Of a stretch of DNA of 59,208 bases, positions 25,805 through 34,193 are shown piece after piece. The stretch's first letter is position 1. Each line of letters opens with the position of its first letter. This DNA comes from SKLM01 sp964514285 (GTDB lineage Bacteria; Chloroflexota; Anaerolineae; B4-G1), in the NCBI GenBank assembly GCA_964514285.1, contig CAZEQC010000015.1:1-59208 (forward strand), read 5' to 3'. Position numbers and translations under genes: made by a program. Below the pieces are notes generated by a model that saw only the letters and a list, made by a program, of their open reading frames with translations, was not told the DNA's origin and ran no database searches.

Positions 25805-26170
25805 ATGTCAGAGTTGAAGGGCTGGAAAGAGATTCCCATCGGTGGGATGATCTTGGACGCCGGCAACGCCGAGGATTACGAGACCGGCGATTGGCGGGCT
25901 TTTCGACCCGTTTTCGGCGAGTCTGAGTGCATCAACTGCTTCCAGTGCTGGTTGAACTGTCCTGATTCCAGCATCCTGGTGGATGCCGAGAACGAGGAGA
26001 TGGTCGGCTTTGATTTGAAGCACTGCAAGGGATGCGGCATCTGCGCTTCGGTCTGCCCGGTTAATGCCCGAGTGCGAAGGAAGGCCGAAGGCGAACTGAA
26101 GAAAGACGACCCTCGTCTTTGTATTCGCATGATCGAGGAAGGGAAGTTCCAGGAGGCGGGCAATGAGTAA
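25805..26170 (+). CDS. porD: 2-oxoacid:ferredoxin oxidoreductase, delta (ferredoxin-like) subunit
   Basis: 121 residues with two 4Fe-4S binding motifs: CINCFQCWLNCP and CKGCGICASVCP. It passes electrons from the TPP-bound intermediate to external ferredoxin. The 206-base gap after porC has only a weak imperfect hairpin. Its end overlaps the alpha-subunit start by eight bases. Confidence 0.94.
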   Translation: MSELKGWKEIPIGGMILDAGNAEDYETGDWRAFRPVFGESECINCFQCWLNCPDSSILVDAENEEMVGFDLKHCKGCGICASVCPVNARVRRKAEGELKKDDPRLCIRMIEEGKFQEAGNE

Positions 26171-27350
26171 GTTTGAGGCATTGGATGGCAACGCGGCTGT
26201 CTCTACCGCGATGCGTCAGATCAACCCCGACGTGGTGGCGGCTTATCCCATCACACCTCAGACGGCGACAGTGCAGACCTTCTCCGAGTATGTGAACAAT
26301 GGGTTGGTCGACACGGAGTTCGTGACCGTCGAGAGTGAGCACAGCGCGATGAGCGCCTGTGTGGGGGCGTCGGCGGCCGGTGCTCGAGTGATGACTGCCA
26401 CCTCCGCCAACGGGCTGGCGCTGATGTGGGAGATTGTCTACATCGCGGCGTCCTCGCGCCTTCCCATCGTGATGAGCCTGGTCAACCGCGCCCTCTCGGG
26501 TCCGATCAACATTCACCCCGATCATTCGGACGTGATGGGTATCCGAGACAGCGGTTGGATCATCCTGATGTCGGAGAACGGGCAGGAGGCCTACGACAAC
26601 ATCATCCAGGCTATACGGATCGGTGAGCACTCCGACGTCCTGCTGCCTGTCGCGGTCTGTCAGGATGGTTTCATCACCGGTCACGGGCTGGAGCGCGTGG
26701 AGATCTACGAAGATGCCGAGGTGCAGGACTTCATCGGCACCTATGAGCCGCAGTGGCCTTTGCTGGATTTGGACAATCCCAAGACCTATGGTCCGCTGGA
26801 CTTCTATGACTACTACTACGAGCACAAGCGCCAGCAGATCGAGGCTATGGAGAACGCCAAGCCTGTGATCCTCGATGTGGCGAAGGCGTTCAACGAGCGC
26901 TTCGGCCGGGACTACGGCTTGTTCGAGGCCTATCGTCTTGACGACGCTGACGTGGCGGTGGTGGTGGCGAACTCCACGGCCGGCACGGCGAAGACCGTCG
27001 TCGATCAGCTACGGGACGAGGGACTGAAGGTGGGTATGCTGAAGATTCGGCTCTTCCGGCCGTTCCCGGCAGAGGAGCTGGCGCGGGCTTTGAGCCATCT
27101 TGAGGCGGTGGCGGTGATGGATCGCTCCGTCTCCTTCGGCGCTATGGAGAACGCCGGTCCTCTCTACCTTGAGTTGCTGGCGGCACTGGCGGTCAATGGC
27201 GTGAATCTGCCGATGATGGACTACGTCTACGGCCTTGGTGGTCGGGACATCCTGCCTCGGGAGATCGAGCGAGTCTTCCGTGACGCACTCGACGTCGCGG
27301 AGACCGGCGAGGTGGAGCGCAAGGTGACGTACTTGAGCGTGCGAGAGTGA
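26163..27350 (+). CDS. porA: 2-oxoacid:ferredoxin oxidoreductase, alpha subunit
   Basis: 395 residues. The N-terminal pyrimidine-binding domain begins with GNAAVSTAMRQINPDVVAAYPITPQT (shown in two parts: GNAAVSTAM and YPITPQT), followed by VESEHSAM and SANGLALMWE. A transketolase C-terminal-like domain follows (about 250-380). Substrate is probably pyruvate, but 2-ketoisovalerate cannot be excluded. Ribosome site AGGAGGCGGGCA lies within porD. Confidence 0.94.
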   Translation: MSKFEALDGNAAVSTAMRQINPDVVAAYPITPQTATVQTFSEYVNNGLVDTEFVTVESEHSAMSACVGASAAGARVMTATSANGLALMWEIVYIAASSRLPIVMSLVNRALSGPINIHPDHSDVMGIRDSGWIILMSENGQEAYDNIIQAIRIGEHSDVLLPVAVCQDGFITGHGLERVEIYEDAEVQDFIGTYEPQWPLLDLDNPKTYGPLDFYDYYYEHKRQQIEAMENAKPVILDVAKAFNERFGRDYGLFEAYRLDDADVAVVVANSTAGTAKTVVDQLRDEGLKVGMLKIRLFRPFPAEELARALSHLEAVAVMDRSVSFGAMENAGPLYLELLAALAVNGVNLPMMDYVYGLGGRDILPREIERVFRDALDVAETGEVERKVTYLSVRE

Positions 27351-27360
27351 GGAGTCTAGA

Positions 27361-28296
27361 ATGGCGACGAGATTAGCACCTAAAGAACTGGCGAAACAGC
27401 CGGAGCGCCTCGCCCCAGGGCACCGACTCTGTGCCGGATGCGGCGCTTCGATTATTGTGCGACAGATGTTGGCAGCGATTGACGACCCGGTGGTCTTGGC
27501 TAACGCTACAGGCTGCCTCGAGGTAGCCACGACGATCTATCCCTACACGGCCTGGCGCGTGCCCTGGATCCACAACGCGTTCGAGAACGCAGCCTCGACC
27601 ATCAGTGGCGTCGAGGCGGCTTATCGATCCATGGTGCGGCAGGGGAAGATCGAGGATGAGAACGTCAGGTTCATCGCCTTTGGCGGTGACGGCGGGACCT
27701 ACGATATCGGGTTGCAGGCCCTCTCTGGCGCTGCCGAGCGCGGGCATCAGTTCCTATACGTCTGTTACGACAACGGTGCCTATATGAACACCGGTATCCA
27801 GCGCTCCAGCGCCACGCCCTTTGGCGCGCACACCACCACCTCGCCGGCCGGCGACGTGATCCCTGGTAAGCAGCAGTTCCGCAAGGATCTGACCAAGATT
27901 ATGGCGGCCCACGACATTCCCTACGTGGCCCAGGCCTCGCCGAGCAAGTGGCGAGATCTGATGGAGAAGACGCGCAAGGCCATCAATTCAGACGGGCCGG
28001 CGTTCATGAACGTCATCTCCTCCTGCAACCGCGGTTGGCGGCACGCCACCGACGAGACCATCGAGGTGACGCAGCTGGCCGTGGACACGTGCTATTGGCC
28101 GCTCTACGAAGTTGAGGACGGCGAGTGGCACCTGTCCTACAAGCCGCGGGAGAAGCTGCCGGTGGAGAAGTGGCTGCAGCGGCAGGGTCGGTTCCGCCAC
28201 CTCTTCAAGCCACAGAATCGGCATCTGATCGAGAGGATGCAGGCTGAGGTCGACCGGCGCTGGGAGGAGTTGCTGGAGCGCTGCGGCGAGGCCTAG
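27361..28296 (+). CDS. porB: 2-oxoacid:ferredoxin oxidoreductase, beta subunit
   Basis: 311 residues. LCAGCGASI, NATGCLEV and a later SSCNRGW provide cysteines of the proximal iron-sulfur cluster, and AFGGDGGTYDIG is the TPP-Mg motif, continuing with YDNGAYMNTG. Starts ten bases after porA and ends the operon before a strong terminator. The enzyme is oxygen-sensitive in most hosts, which suggests an anaerobic or micro-oxic lifestyle. Confidence 0.94.
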   Translation: MATRLAPKELAKQPERLAPGHRLCAGCGASIIVRQMLAAIDDPVVLANATGCLEVATTIYPYTAWRVPWIHNAFENAASTISGVEAAYRSMVRQGKIEDENVRFIAFGGDGGTYDIGLQALSGAAERGHQFLYVCYDNGAYMNTGIQRSSATPFGAHTTTSPAGDVIPGKQQFRKDLTKIMAAHDIPYVAQASPSKWRDLMEKTRKAINSDGPAFMNVISSCNRGWRHATDETIEVTQLAVDTCYWPLYEVEDGEWHLSYKPREKLPVEKWLQRQGRFRHLFKPQNRHLIERMQAEVDRRWEELLERCGEA

Positions 28297-28316
28297 CTCG
28301 CGAGTCTTGCGCCCAT

Positions 28317-28357
28317 GTGACAGCGTCGATGCGTGACAGCGTCGACGCGTGACGGCG
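28317..28357 (+). repeat. Short tandem 16-bp repeat after porB
   Basis: GTGACAGCGTCGA occurs at 28317 and 28333 and as GTGACGGCG at 28349, with 16-bp period; a further diverged copy (GTGACCGCGTCGA) is at 28383. Two to three copies only, so a local duplication and not an array. Confidence 0.6.
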
Positions 28358-28399
28358 CTGGCACTGTAGCTGCATCGAAAATGTGACCGCGTCGACACC

Positions 28400-28440
28400 G
28401 TCGCCCCGTGACCCACGAGGTCACGGGGCGACTTTCGGTT
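28400..28440 (+). terminator. Strong terminator of the por operon
   Basis: A perfect 14-bp stem (28400-28413 and 28419-28432) with loop CACGA is followed by TTTCGGTT. Confidence 0.85.
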
Positions 28441-28491
28441 GATAGGCCCTGGGTGGTTGGCGGTGCTTAGGCGCGTGACGGCTCAAATCCT

Positions 28492-29880
28492 ATGACTACG
28501 ACACAAGGCTCTTCTGAGGCTGAGAACGTCCCCTCCCTGTCTACGCGACGCATCGTCAGCACCTGGTGGCCGCTGGCCTTGAGCTGGCTGCTGATGGCCG
28601 CCGAGGGGCCGTCGCTGAGCGCTGTTGCGGCTCGGCTTCCCAATCCCGAGATCAACCTGGCGGCCTTCGGCGGTTTGGTTTATCCCCTGTCGCTGATCAT
28701 CGAGGCTCCGATCATCATGCTCCTCTCCGCCTCAACCGCTTTGAGCAGGGATTGGGATTCCTATCGGAAGCTGAAACGCTTCACCATGCTGATGGGGGCG
28801 ATCTTGACCGCCATCCACATCCTGATCGCCTTCACCCCGCTGTACGATGTCCTGGTCGTCCAGCTGATCCGCCCCCCGGAGGAGATCGTCGAGCCAGCGC
28901 GCATCGGGTTGATGATTATGGTTCCCTGGTCCTGGGCCATCGGCTATCGGCGCTTCAAACAGGGGGTTCTGATTCGCTTCGGTCACTCACGGGCGGTTGG
29001 CGTGGGGACCGTGGTGCGGCTCGGCACGGATGTGCTGGTGCTGGTCGTGGGGTACCTGATCGGAACCATCCCCGGCACGGTGGTCGCTGCGACGGCGCTC
29101 GCTTTAAGCGTCACGGCTGAGGCCATCTATGCCGGGCTGCGCGCCCAGAGGGTGATCGAGAACGAGCTGAAGGAGGCCCCAGCCGTCGAGGAGCCCCTCA
29201 CGCTGAGCACCTTCGTCGACTTCTACACGCCCTTGGCCATGACGTCCCTGCTTCGTCTGCTGGCCGAGCCACTGAGCAGTGCAGCCTTGAGCCGTATGCC
29301 GAGAGCGTTGGACTCGTTGGCGGTCTGGTCGATCGTCACCGGGTTCATCTTCCTATTGCGCAGCTTTGGTATGGCCTATAGTGAGGTGGTCATCGCTCTC
29401 TTGGACGAGGCTCGATCGTCACGGAGTCTCCGCCGCTTCATGATCATCTTGACCATCGTCGTAACTGCCTTGTTGTTGATCGTGGCGGCAACGCCCCTGT
29501 CGATGGTCTGGTTTGAGCGCGTCACGGGGCTGCGGACCGAGCTGGCCGTCTTGTCCAGCCAGGCGCTATGGGTGGCGTTGCTAATGCCGGGCATCAACGT
29601 GCTGCAGAGCTGGTACCAGGGGTTGTTGGTGCATAGCCGCCGCACGCGCGGGATCACAGAGGCGGTAGCGATCTACCTGGTCGTTAGCAGCGCCCTTCTC
29701 GTGGGAGGCGTCCTATGGCACCGTGTCGCCGGGCTCTACGTGGCGCTGGTAGCGATCAGCACCGGCCGGTTGATCCAGACGATCTGGCTTTGGCATCGTA
29801 GTCGACCGGCTATGAGATGTGTGGAACGGCGGGACGAGCGATCTGCCGGCCTTCAGGCAGCTGATATCTGCGCGCGTTGA
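28492..29880 (+). CDS. Multi-pass membrane protein, MATE/ANK-like transporter
   Basis: 462 residues with about twelve predicted membrane helices in two related halves and a short hydrophilic C-terminus. The first half starts with TWWPLALSWLLMAAEGP and has WDSYRKLKRFTMLMG; the second repeats the pattern after FVDFYTPLAM. This resembles the MOP/MATE superfamily, with flavour of the ANK (progressive ankylosis) transporters for pyrophosphate/organic anions. Substrate is unknown, and I cannot separate ANK-like from other MATE-like families by eye. No clear ribosome site precedes ATG 28492. Confidence 0.6.
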   Translation: MTTTQGSSEAENVPSLSTRRIVSTWWPLALSWLLMAAEGPSLSAVAARLPNPEINLAAFGGLVYPLSLIIEAPIIMLLSASTALSRDWDSYRKLKRFTMLMGAILTAIHILIAFTPLYDVLVVQLIRPPEEIVEPARIGLMIMVPWSWAIGYRRFKQGVLIRFGHSRAVGVGTVVRLGTDVLVLVVGYLIGTIPGTVVAATALALSVTAEAIYAGLRAQRVIENELKEAPAVEEPLTLSTFVDFYTPLAMTSLLRLLAEPLSSAALSRMPRALDSLAVWSIVTGFIFLLRSFGMAYSEVVIALLDEARSSRSLRRFMIILTIVVTALLLIVAATPLSMVWFERVTGLRTELAVLSSQALWVALLMPGINVLQSWYQGLLVHSRRTRGITEAVAIYLVVSSALLVGGVLWHRVAGLYVALVAISTGRLIQTIWLWHRSRPAMRCVERRDERSAGLQAADICAR

Positions 29881-29936
29881 CCTGAGCGTTCCTTCTTGGG
29901 TCCAAGCTGATGGGACAGCAGCAAGGTGCCCCATCC

Positions 29937-30176
29937 TTAGATGTCGTAGCGTTCGTAGATCTCGCGCCTGACCGGACAGGTGCAGATATGGGAGTAGCCG
30001 AAGGTGACGTCATAGGGGCAGTAGGCGTCTCCCTTCTTTTCAACAAAGAGGACCCCGTTCACCTCATCGTGAACAGGGCAGACACCATCCCCGGCGGATA
30101 GACAGCGGAAGCCCCGCCAGCACTTTTCTGCTTTCTGGAGCGTCTGCTCGGATACTTTCATCTTCACGTTGGACAT
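29937..30176 (-). CDS. Small Cys-rich protein, function unknown
   Basis: 79 residues with six cysteines (19, 25, 33, 53, 65, 67) and no signal peptide. The spacing CX5CX7C...CX11CXC suggests metal (Zn or Fe-S) binding rather than disulfides, given the cytoplasmic-looking sequence. GAGGAGG immediately precedes the ATG, so translation is likely. It is divergent from the DeoR gene and convergent with the MATE/ANK-like gene. I do not recognise a named family. Confidence 0.7.
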   Translation of the reverse strand: MSNVKMKVSEQTLQKAEKCWRGFRCLSAGDGVCPVHDEVNGVLFVEKKGDAYCPYDVTFGYSHICTCPVRREIYERYDI

Positions 30177-30319
30177 CTCCTCCTCACGTCGCGATGATCG
30201 CTTGTCCCTATATCCCGGCGCAATAGCCCCACCGTGGCTCTCGCTACTAGTATACCATATGCCGCGGCGTTTGTATGTAGTAAAACTTAGATACTCTTGT
30301 GGCTTGGGTTAGATCCTTC

Positions 30320-30349
30320 GTGTGGCGTAATCGCCACACCGGTGTGGCG
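30320..30349. promoter_or_regulatory. Candidate operator: overlapping palindromes
   Basis: CGCCACACCGGTGTGGCG (30332-30349) is a perfect 18-bp palindrome, and GTGTGGCG at 30320-30327 forms a second one with its left half. So three GTGTGGCG half-sites occur in 30 bp. It lies about 160 bp upstream of the DeoR promoter; binding by that regulator is a guess. Confidence 0.5.
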
Positions 30350-30507
30350 AAAGTTAGATTCTACTGCTTGGCCTGTGCTTGACGCCGGGATGGGGTGGGA
30401 CGGTTCCCCTCGCCTCGTCTAGTCAGCCCCCTCTGTGCGTTTTTGCAAGTTTATGCTTGAATATGTTGTTATGTTAGGATGAATAAGCAAAAACCATCAA
30501 TTGCCTA

Positions 30508-30536
30508 TTGACAAGCGGGCTCAAATGTGATAGACT
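30508..30536 (+). promoter_or_regulatory. Promoter of the DeoR-family gene
   Basis: TTGACA (30508-30513), 17-bp spacer, TAGACT (30531-30536). The GTG start at 30544 is seven bases after the -10, so transcription would begin at or next to the start codon. Confidence 0.75.
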
Positions 30537-30543
30537 AGGCCTT

Positions 30544-31344
30544 GTGAATGAGCATACATCTCCTGCGTTGACGGTTGAGAGACGAGACGCTATCGCCGAG
30601 CTGGTGCTGCGAGAGGGCTCGGCTCGGGTGTCGGAACTGGCAGAGCGATTTGACGTCAGCTCCTCGACGGTGCGTCGCGACCTGGAGACGTTGGAGGATC
30701 GCGGGGCGGTGAAGCGGGTTCACGGTGGCGCTGTGGCAGTTGACGAGCACGAAGAGTCTCCAGGAGACGAGGCTTCATCCCCATCTCAAGCCTTATCTTC
30801 CTCTGAATCTGCGGGGGCTATGCGCATCGGTCGAGCCGTGGCGGAGATGATCGCTGGAGGGGAGACGATCTTCTTGGGGCCGGGGACTCTCTCCCTCGCC
30901 GTGGCACGCAGCCTGAAGGATTCCCCGCGCGTCACAGTGGTCACCAACGCACTGGGAATTGCTCACTGGTTGGCGACGCACACCCGGCACCGCTTGATTA
31001 TCACCGGAGGGCAGGTCGAGGACCGCGATCTGGCGCTTGTGGGGCAGTTGGCGCGTGATGCTCTGTCGAGCTTGCGCGCCGATCGCGTGGTCCTAGAGCT
31101 GGGTGGCGTCAGCGCTGTGGAAGGGTTGACGCAGGATAGCCTCCCCCAGGCAGAGATTGCTCAGATCTTGATGGAGGCGGGATCGAAGATCGTCATCGTG
31201 GTGCCTCCAGAGAGGGTAGGACGTGTGGCGGCAGCTCGGGTGGCGCCGGTAACCAGCGCGGACGTCGTGGTGACGGCTCGGGAGGCTCCCTCGGCCTATC
31301 TGTGGGACCTCAGCGAGGTGGGCGTAGACATTGTTCTAGCGTAA
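30544..31344 (+). CDS. DeoR-family transcriptional regulator
   Basis: 266 residues. An N-terminal winged helix-turn-helix (ERRDAIAELVLREG, VSSSTVRRDLETLE, then KRVHGGAV) is followed by a DeoR sugar-phosphate sensor domain with GGQVEDRDLALVG. Such proteins repress sugar-catabolic genes until bound by a phosphorylated sugar. GTG 30544 is chosen because an upstream start would fall within the promoter; this makes the mRNA leaderless. The gene for a sugar ABC ATPase follows 42 bases downstream. Confidence 0.88.
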   Translation: MNEHTSPALTVERRDAIAELVLREGSARVSELAERFDVSSSTVRRDLETLEDRGAVKRVHGGAVAVDEHEESPGDEASSPSQALSSSESAGAMRIGRAVAEMIAGGETIFLGPGTLSLAVARSLKDSPRVTVVTNALGIAHWLATHTRHRLIITGGQVEDRDLALVGQLARDALSSLRADRVVLELGGVSAVEGLTQDSLPQAEIAQILMEAGSKIVIVVPPERVGRVAAARVAPVTSADVVVTAREAPSAYLWDLSEVGVDIVLA

Positions 31345-31386
31345 TTGTGTGGTAGGATAAGCAATAGGAGAAAAGGAGCAGATCAA

Positions 31387-32487
31387 ATGGCAAGCGTAAC
31401 CTATAATCACGTAACCAAGCGATTCGGTGACGTCGTGGCAGTCAATGACCTCGACATCTATATCGAAGACAAGGAATTCCTGGTCTTTGTCGGCCCTTCG
31501 GGCTGCGGAAAGTCCACCAGCTTGCGGCTTCTGGCCGGTCTGGACGAGATCAGCGAGGGCGAAATCCTGATCGGTGATCGGGTGGTCAACGACGTTCCAC
31601 CGAAGGATCGGGACATCGCGATGGTCTTCCAGTCCTACGCCCTGTACCCGCACATGAACGTCTATGACAACATGGCCTTCGGGCTGAAGCTGCGCGGGAC
31701 GCCCAAGCAGGAAATTCAGCAGCGGGTGGAGAAGGCAGCGGACATCTTGGGCATCCATAACCTGCTGGAGCGTAAGCCGAAGCAGCTCTCCGGCGGTCAG
31801 CGACAGCGTGTGGCGGTGGGGCGTGCTATCGTTCGAGAGCCCAATGTCTTCCTGATGGACGAGCCTCTATCCAACTTGGACGCTAAGTTGCGCGTCCAGG
31901 CTCGCGCTGAGATCAGCAAGCTGCATCAGCGGCTGGAGACGACGTTCATCTACGTCACCCACGACCAGGTCGAGGCGATGACGATGGGCACTCGCATCGC
32001 TGTGCTCAACGACGGCATCCTGCAGCAGATCGATACGCCGCAGAATCTCTATGACTATCCCGCCAACATCTTCGTTGCCGGTTTCATTGGAAGCCCGGCG
32101 ATGAACTTCTTTGACGGCAAATTGATCAAGCGAGATGGCAAGATCGCTGTCGATACCAAGAAGTTCACGCTGGATATTCCAGAGGATCGGTCGGATGTCT
32201 ATCGCGAGCACGCAGGCAAGGAGATCGTGTTGGGTGTGCGTCCCGAGAACATCCACGATCCCGATTTCGCTCCTCCGGACATATCCTCGCAGTTGGTGGA
32301 GGCCGAGGTAGACGTGACCGAGCTGATGGGCGACGAGGTGGTGGTCTATCTGAACAAGGATGGCGTCGAGTTCTTGGGTCGCTTTGACCCGCGGACGGAC
32401 GCCAAGGTGGGCAACACCATAAGTGCAGCTTTCAATATGGACCGCATGCACATCTTCGACAAGGTGACGGAAAAAGCGATTCGATAA
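31387..32487 (+). CDS. Sugar ABC transporter ATPase, MsmX/UgpC type
   Basis: 366 residues from ATG 31387 behind AAAAGGAGC. ABC domain with Walker A GPSGCGKST, Q-loop VFQSYALYPHM, signature LSGGQRQR, Walker B FLMDEPLSNLDA and H-loop THDQ, then a C-terminal TOBE/MalK-like regulatory domain (about 240-366) with GVRPENI. It energises binding-protein-dependent sugar uptake, but no permease or binding protein is near, so it may serve several transporters as MsmX does in Bacillus. Likely under DeoR control with the gene upstream. Confidence 0.93.
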   Translation: MASVTYNHVTKRFGDVVAVNDLDIYIEDKEFLVFVGPSGCGKSTSLRLLAGLDEISEGEILIGDRVVNDVPPKDRDIAMVFQSYALYPHMNVYDNMAFGLKLRGTPKQEIQQRVEKAADILGIHNLLERKPKQLSGGQRQRVAVGRAIVREPNVFLMDEPLSNLDAKLRVQARAEISKLHQRLETTFIYVTHDQVEAMTMGTRIAVLNDGILQQIDTPQNLYDYPANIFVAGFIGSPAMNFFDGKLIKRDGKIAVDTKKFTLDIPEDRSDVYREHAGKEIVLGVRPENIHDPDFAPPDISSQLVEAEVDVTELMGDEVVVYLNKDGVEFLGRFDPRTDAKVGNTISAAFNMDRMHIFDKVTEKAIR

Positions 32488-32518
32488 CCTGATCAACCAC
32501 GAGGCAGGCTGTCGCAGT

Positions 32519-32572
32519 GGCGACCTCAGGCACTGAGTGAGGGAAAGAGCGCCTGGGGTCGCCGTTGTTGTG
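32519..32572 (+). terminator. Probable terminator after the ABC ATPase
   Basis: Arms GGCGACCTCAGGC (32519-32531) and GCCTGGGGTCGCC (32551-32563) pair over 13 bp with a 19-nt loop, followed by GTTGTTGTGTTG. Confidence 0.65.
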
Positions 32573-32713
32573 TTGCAACACGGTGAGGGACGGCGGCGCG
32601 GCTCGTCATTGCCGCTCTTGTGATGCTCGGTCTCTTGATCAGGCGGGAACCTGCCGGGCGTGGGGTGAGGGCGATTTGGTGGCGGTTTAGTTAGCTCGCA
32701 AAAAGGAGCGACA

Positions 32714-33940
32714 ATGGCTGACCTGGAACTGATGCGTAGTCTGGCGGAAGAGGAAGAGACCAAGATCGTCATGATTGTGTTGGATGGCCTGGGTGGATTA
32801 CCGATGACGCCTGAAGGGCCCACAGAGCTGGAGGCGGCGCGTACGCCCAACCTGGATGCCCTAGCCGCACGCTCTATCTGTGGGCTGACCACCCCAGTGG
32901 CCCCGGGTATCACGCCCGGGAGCGGGCCGGGACATCTGAGTCTGTTCGGCTACGATCCGATCGACTGTCTGGTGAAGCGAGGTGTTCTCTCGGCCCTGGG
33001 CATTGGCTTCGACCTGCAGCCCGGCGACGTGGCAGCGCGAGGAAATTTCTGCAGCGTTGATCCCGAGTCGGGCGTGATCACGGATCGGCGTGCGGGTCGC
33101 ATCGGTTCCGATCTGGGCGCGCGGCTCTGTGAGAAGCTCAGGGAGGTTGAGCTGGAGGGGGTGGATCAGGTCTTCGTCGAGCCGGTGAAGGAGTACCGCT
33201 TCACCCTCATCCTGCGGGGCGAGGGGCTGGAGGACGGCCTGACCGACACCGATCCACAGGAGACGGGCGTACCACCGCTGCCGGTCAAGCCGACGCGACC
33301 GGAGGCCGAGGGGACGGCCGAGCTGGTCAACGTGTGGCTGGAGAAGGCACGGAAGGTTCTCGCTACCGACGCCGAGGAGAACGACCATCCGGCAAACAGC
33401 TGCAACTTGCGCGGCCTCGCCAAGGAGCCGGGGTTGCCCAAGATGCCCGATCTCTATAAACTGCCCTGTGGGGCCATTGCCACGTATCCTATGTATCGCG
33501 GCGTGGCCAAGCTCTTGGGGATGCACATCCTGCCCACGGGAAGCACCATCGAGGACGAGGTCGAAACGCTGAGGGAGCACTGGGACGACTACGACTACTT
33601 CTTCTTCCACGTCAAGAAGGTTGACAGCCGGGGCGAGGATGGCGACTTCGATGCTAAGGCCGCCGTGATTGAGCACTTCGATCAGGTCTTACCTGACATC
33701 CTGGCCCTCGATCCTGACGTGGTGATCGTCACCGGTGATCATTCGACTCCGGCGCTCTGGAAGAACCATAGTTGGCACGAGCTGCCGGTGCTTCTCTGGT
33801 CCCGATACATCCGCCGTGATGGCGTCACCGTCTTCGGCGAGCGGGCATGTATGACAGGTGGCCTCGGTCACATCTACCACGTGGATCTGATCCCGCTGGC
33901 CCTGGCCAACGCGGGTCGGCTGGCCAAGTACGGCGCCTGA
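32714..33940 (+). CDS. apgM: 2,3-bisphosphoglycerate-independent phosphoglycerate mutase, archaeal type
   Basis: 408 residues of the ApgM family, interconverting 3- and 2-phosphoglycerate in glycolysis/gluconeogenesis. Features of the alkaline-phosphatase superfamily fold: metal-binding IVLDGLGG near residue 24, the phospho-Ser loop GSGPGHLSLFGYDP, HVKKVDSRGEDGD and VTGDHSTP. A ribosome site AAAAGGAGCGACA precedes ATG. It stands as a single gene between two terminators. Confidence 0.93.
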   Translation: MADLELMRSLAEEEETKIVMIVLDGLGGLPMTPEGPTELEAARTPNLDALAARSICGLTTPVAPGITPGSGPGHLSLFGYDPIDCLVKRGVLSALGIGFDLQPGDVAARGNFCSVDPESGVITDRRAGRIGSDLGARLCEKLREVELEGVDQVFVEPVKEYRFTLILRGEGLEDGLTDTDPQETGVPPLPVKPTRPEAEGTAELVNVWLEKARKVLATDAEENDHPANSCNLRGLAKEPGLPKMPDLYKLPCGAIATYPMYRGVAKLLGMHILPTGSTIEDEVETLREHWDDYDYFFFHVKKVDSRGEDGDFDAKAAVIEHFDQVLPDILALDPDVVIVTGDHSTPALWKNHSWHELPVLLWSRYIRRDGVTVFGERACMTGGLGHIYHVDLIPLALANAGRLAKYGA

Positions 33941-34019
33941 TCGCTGGATCTTGTTTCTGTTGGAGGATGTGTCCCTAACGTTTTGAGGCCCTTCGGTATC
34001 TGAGGTAACGTTGTCGTTG

Positions 34020-34065
34020 GAGCCGCCCTGGATCGTGATAGGTCTGGGCGGCTCTCCTTTTTTCT
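34020..34065 (+). terminator. Terminator after apgM
   Basis: Arms GAGCCGCCC (34020-34028) and GGGCGGCTC (34046-34054), 17-nt loop, followed by a T-run (TTTTTT). Confidence 0.85.
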
Positions 34066-34104
34066 AGTCATGAGGCGCGCGGCCAGCGGTCTGTGCCATA
34101 ATGA

Positions 34105-34133
34105 TTGACAGGTCGTTTTAGTTCTGCTATAGT
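34105..34133 (+). promoter_or_regulatory. Promoter of rsmG
   Basis: TTGACA (34105-34110), 17-bp spacer, TATAGT (34128-34133). Confidence 0.78.
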
Positions 34134-34193
34134 GAAGTACAGTCACACATGAAGGAGACTATGGCGAATCGACATCCATCAGGAGGCCGCGAT

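Larger units (their letters stand above)
30177..30543 (+). other. Divergent intergenic region
   Basis: No gene. It holds the palindrome at 30320-30349 and the promoter at 30508, both listed separately. TTAGAT also recurs at 30287, 30309 and 30354. The region is distinctly AT-richer than its surroundings. Confidence 0.6.

Noticed and set aside
28317..28396. CRISPR array
   Set aside because: Only two to three 16-bp tandem units without spacers and no cas genes; no CRISPR array was seen anywhere in the window.
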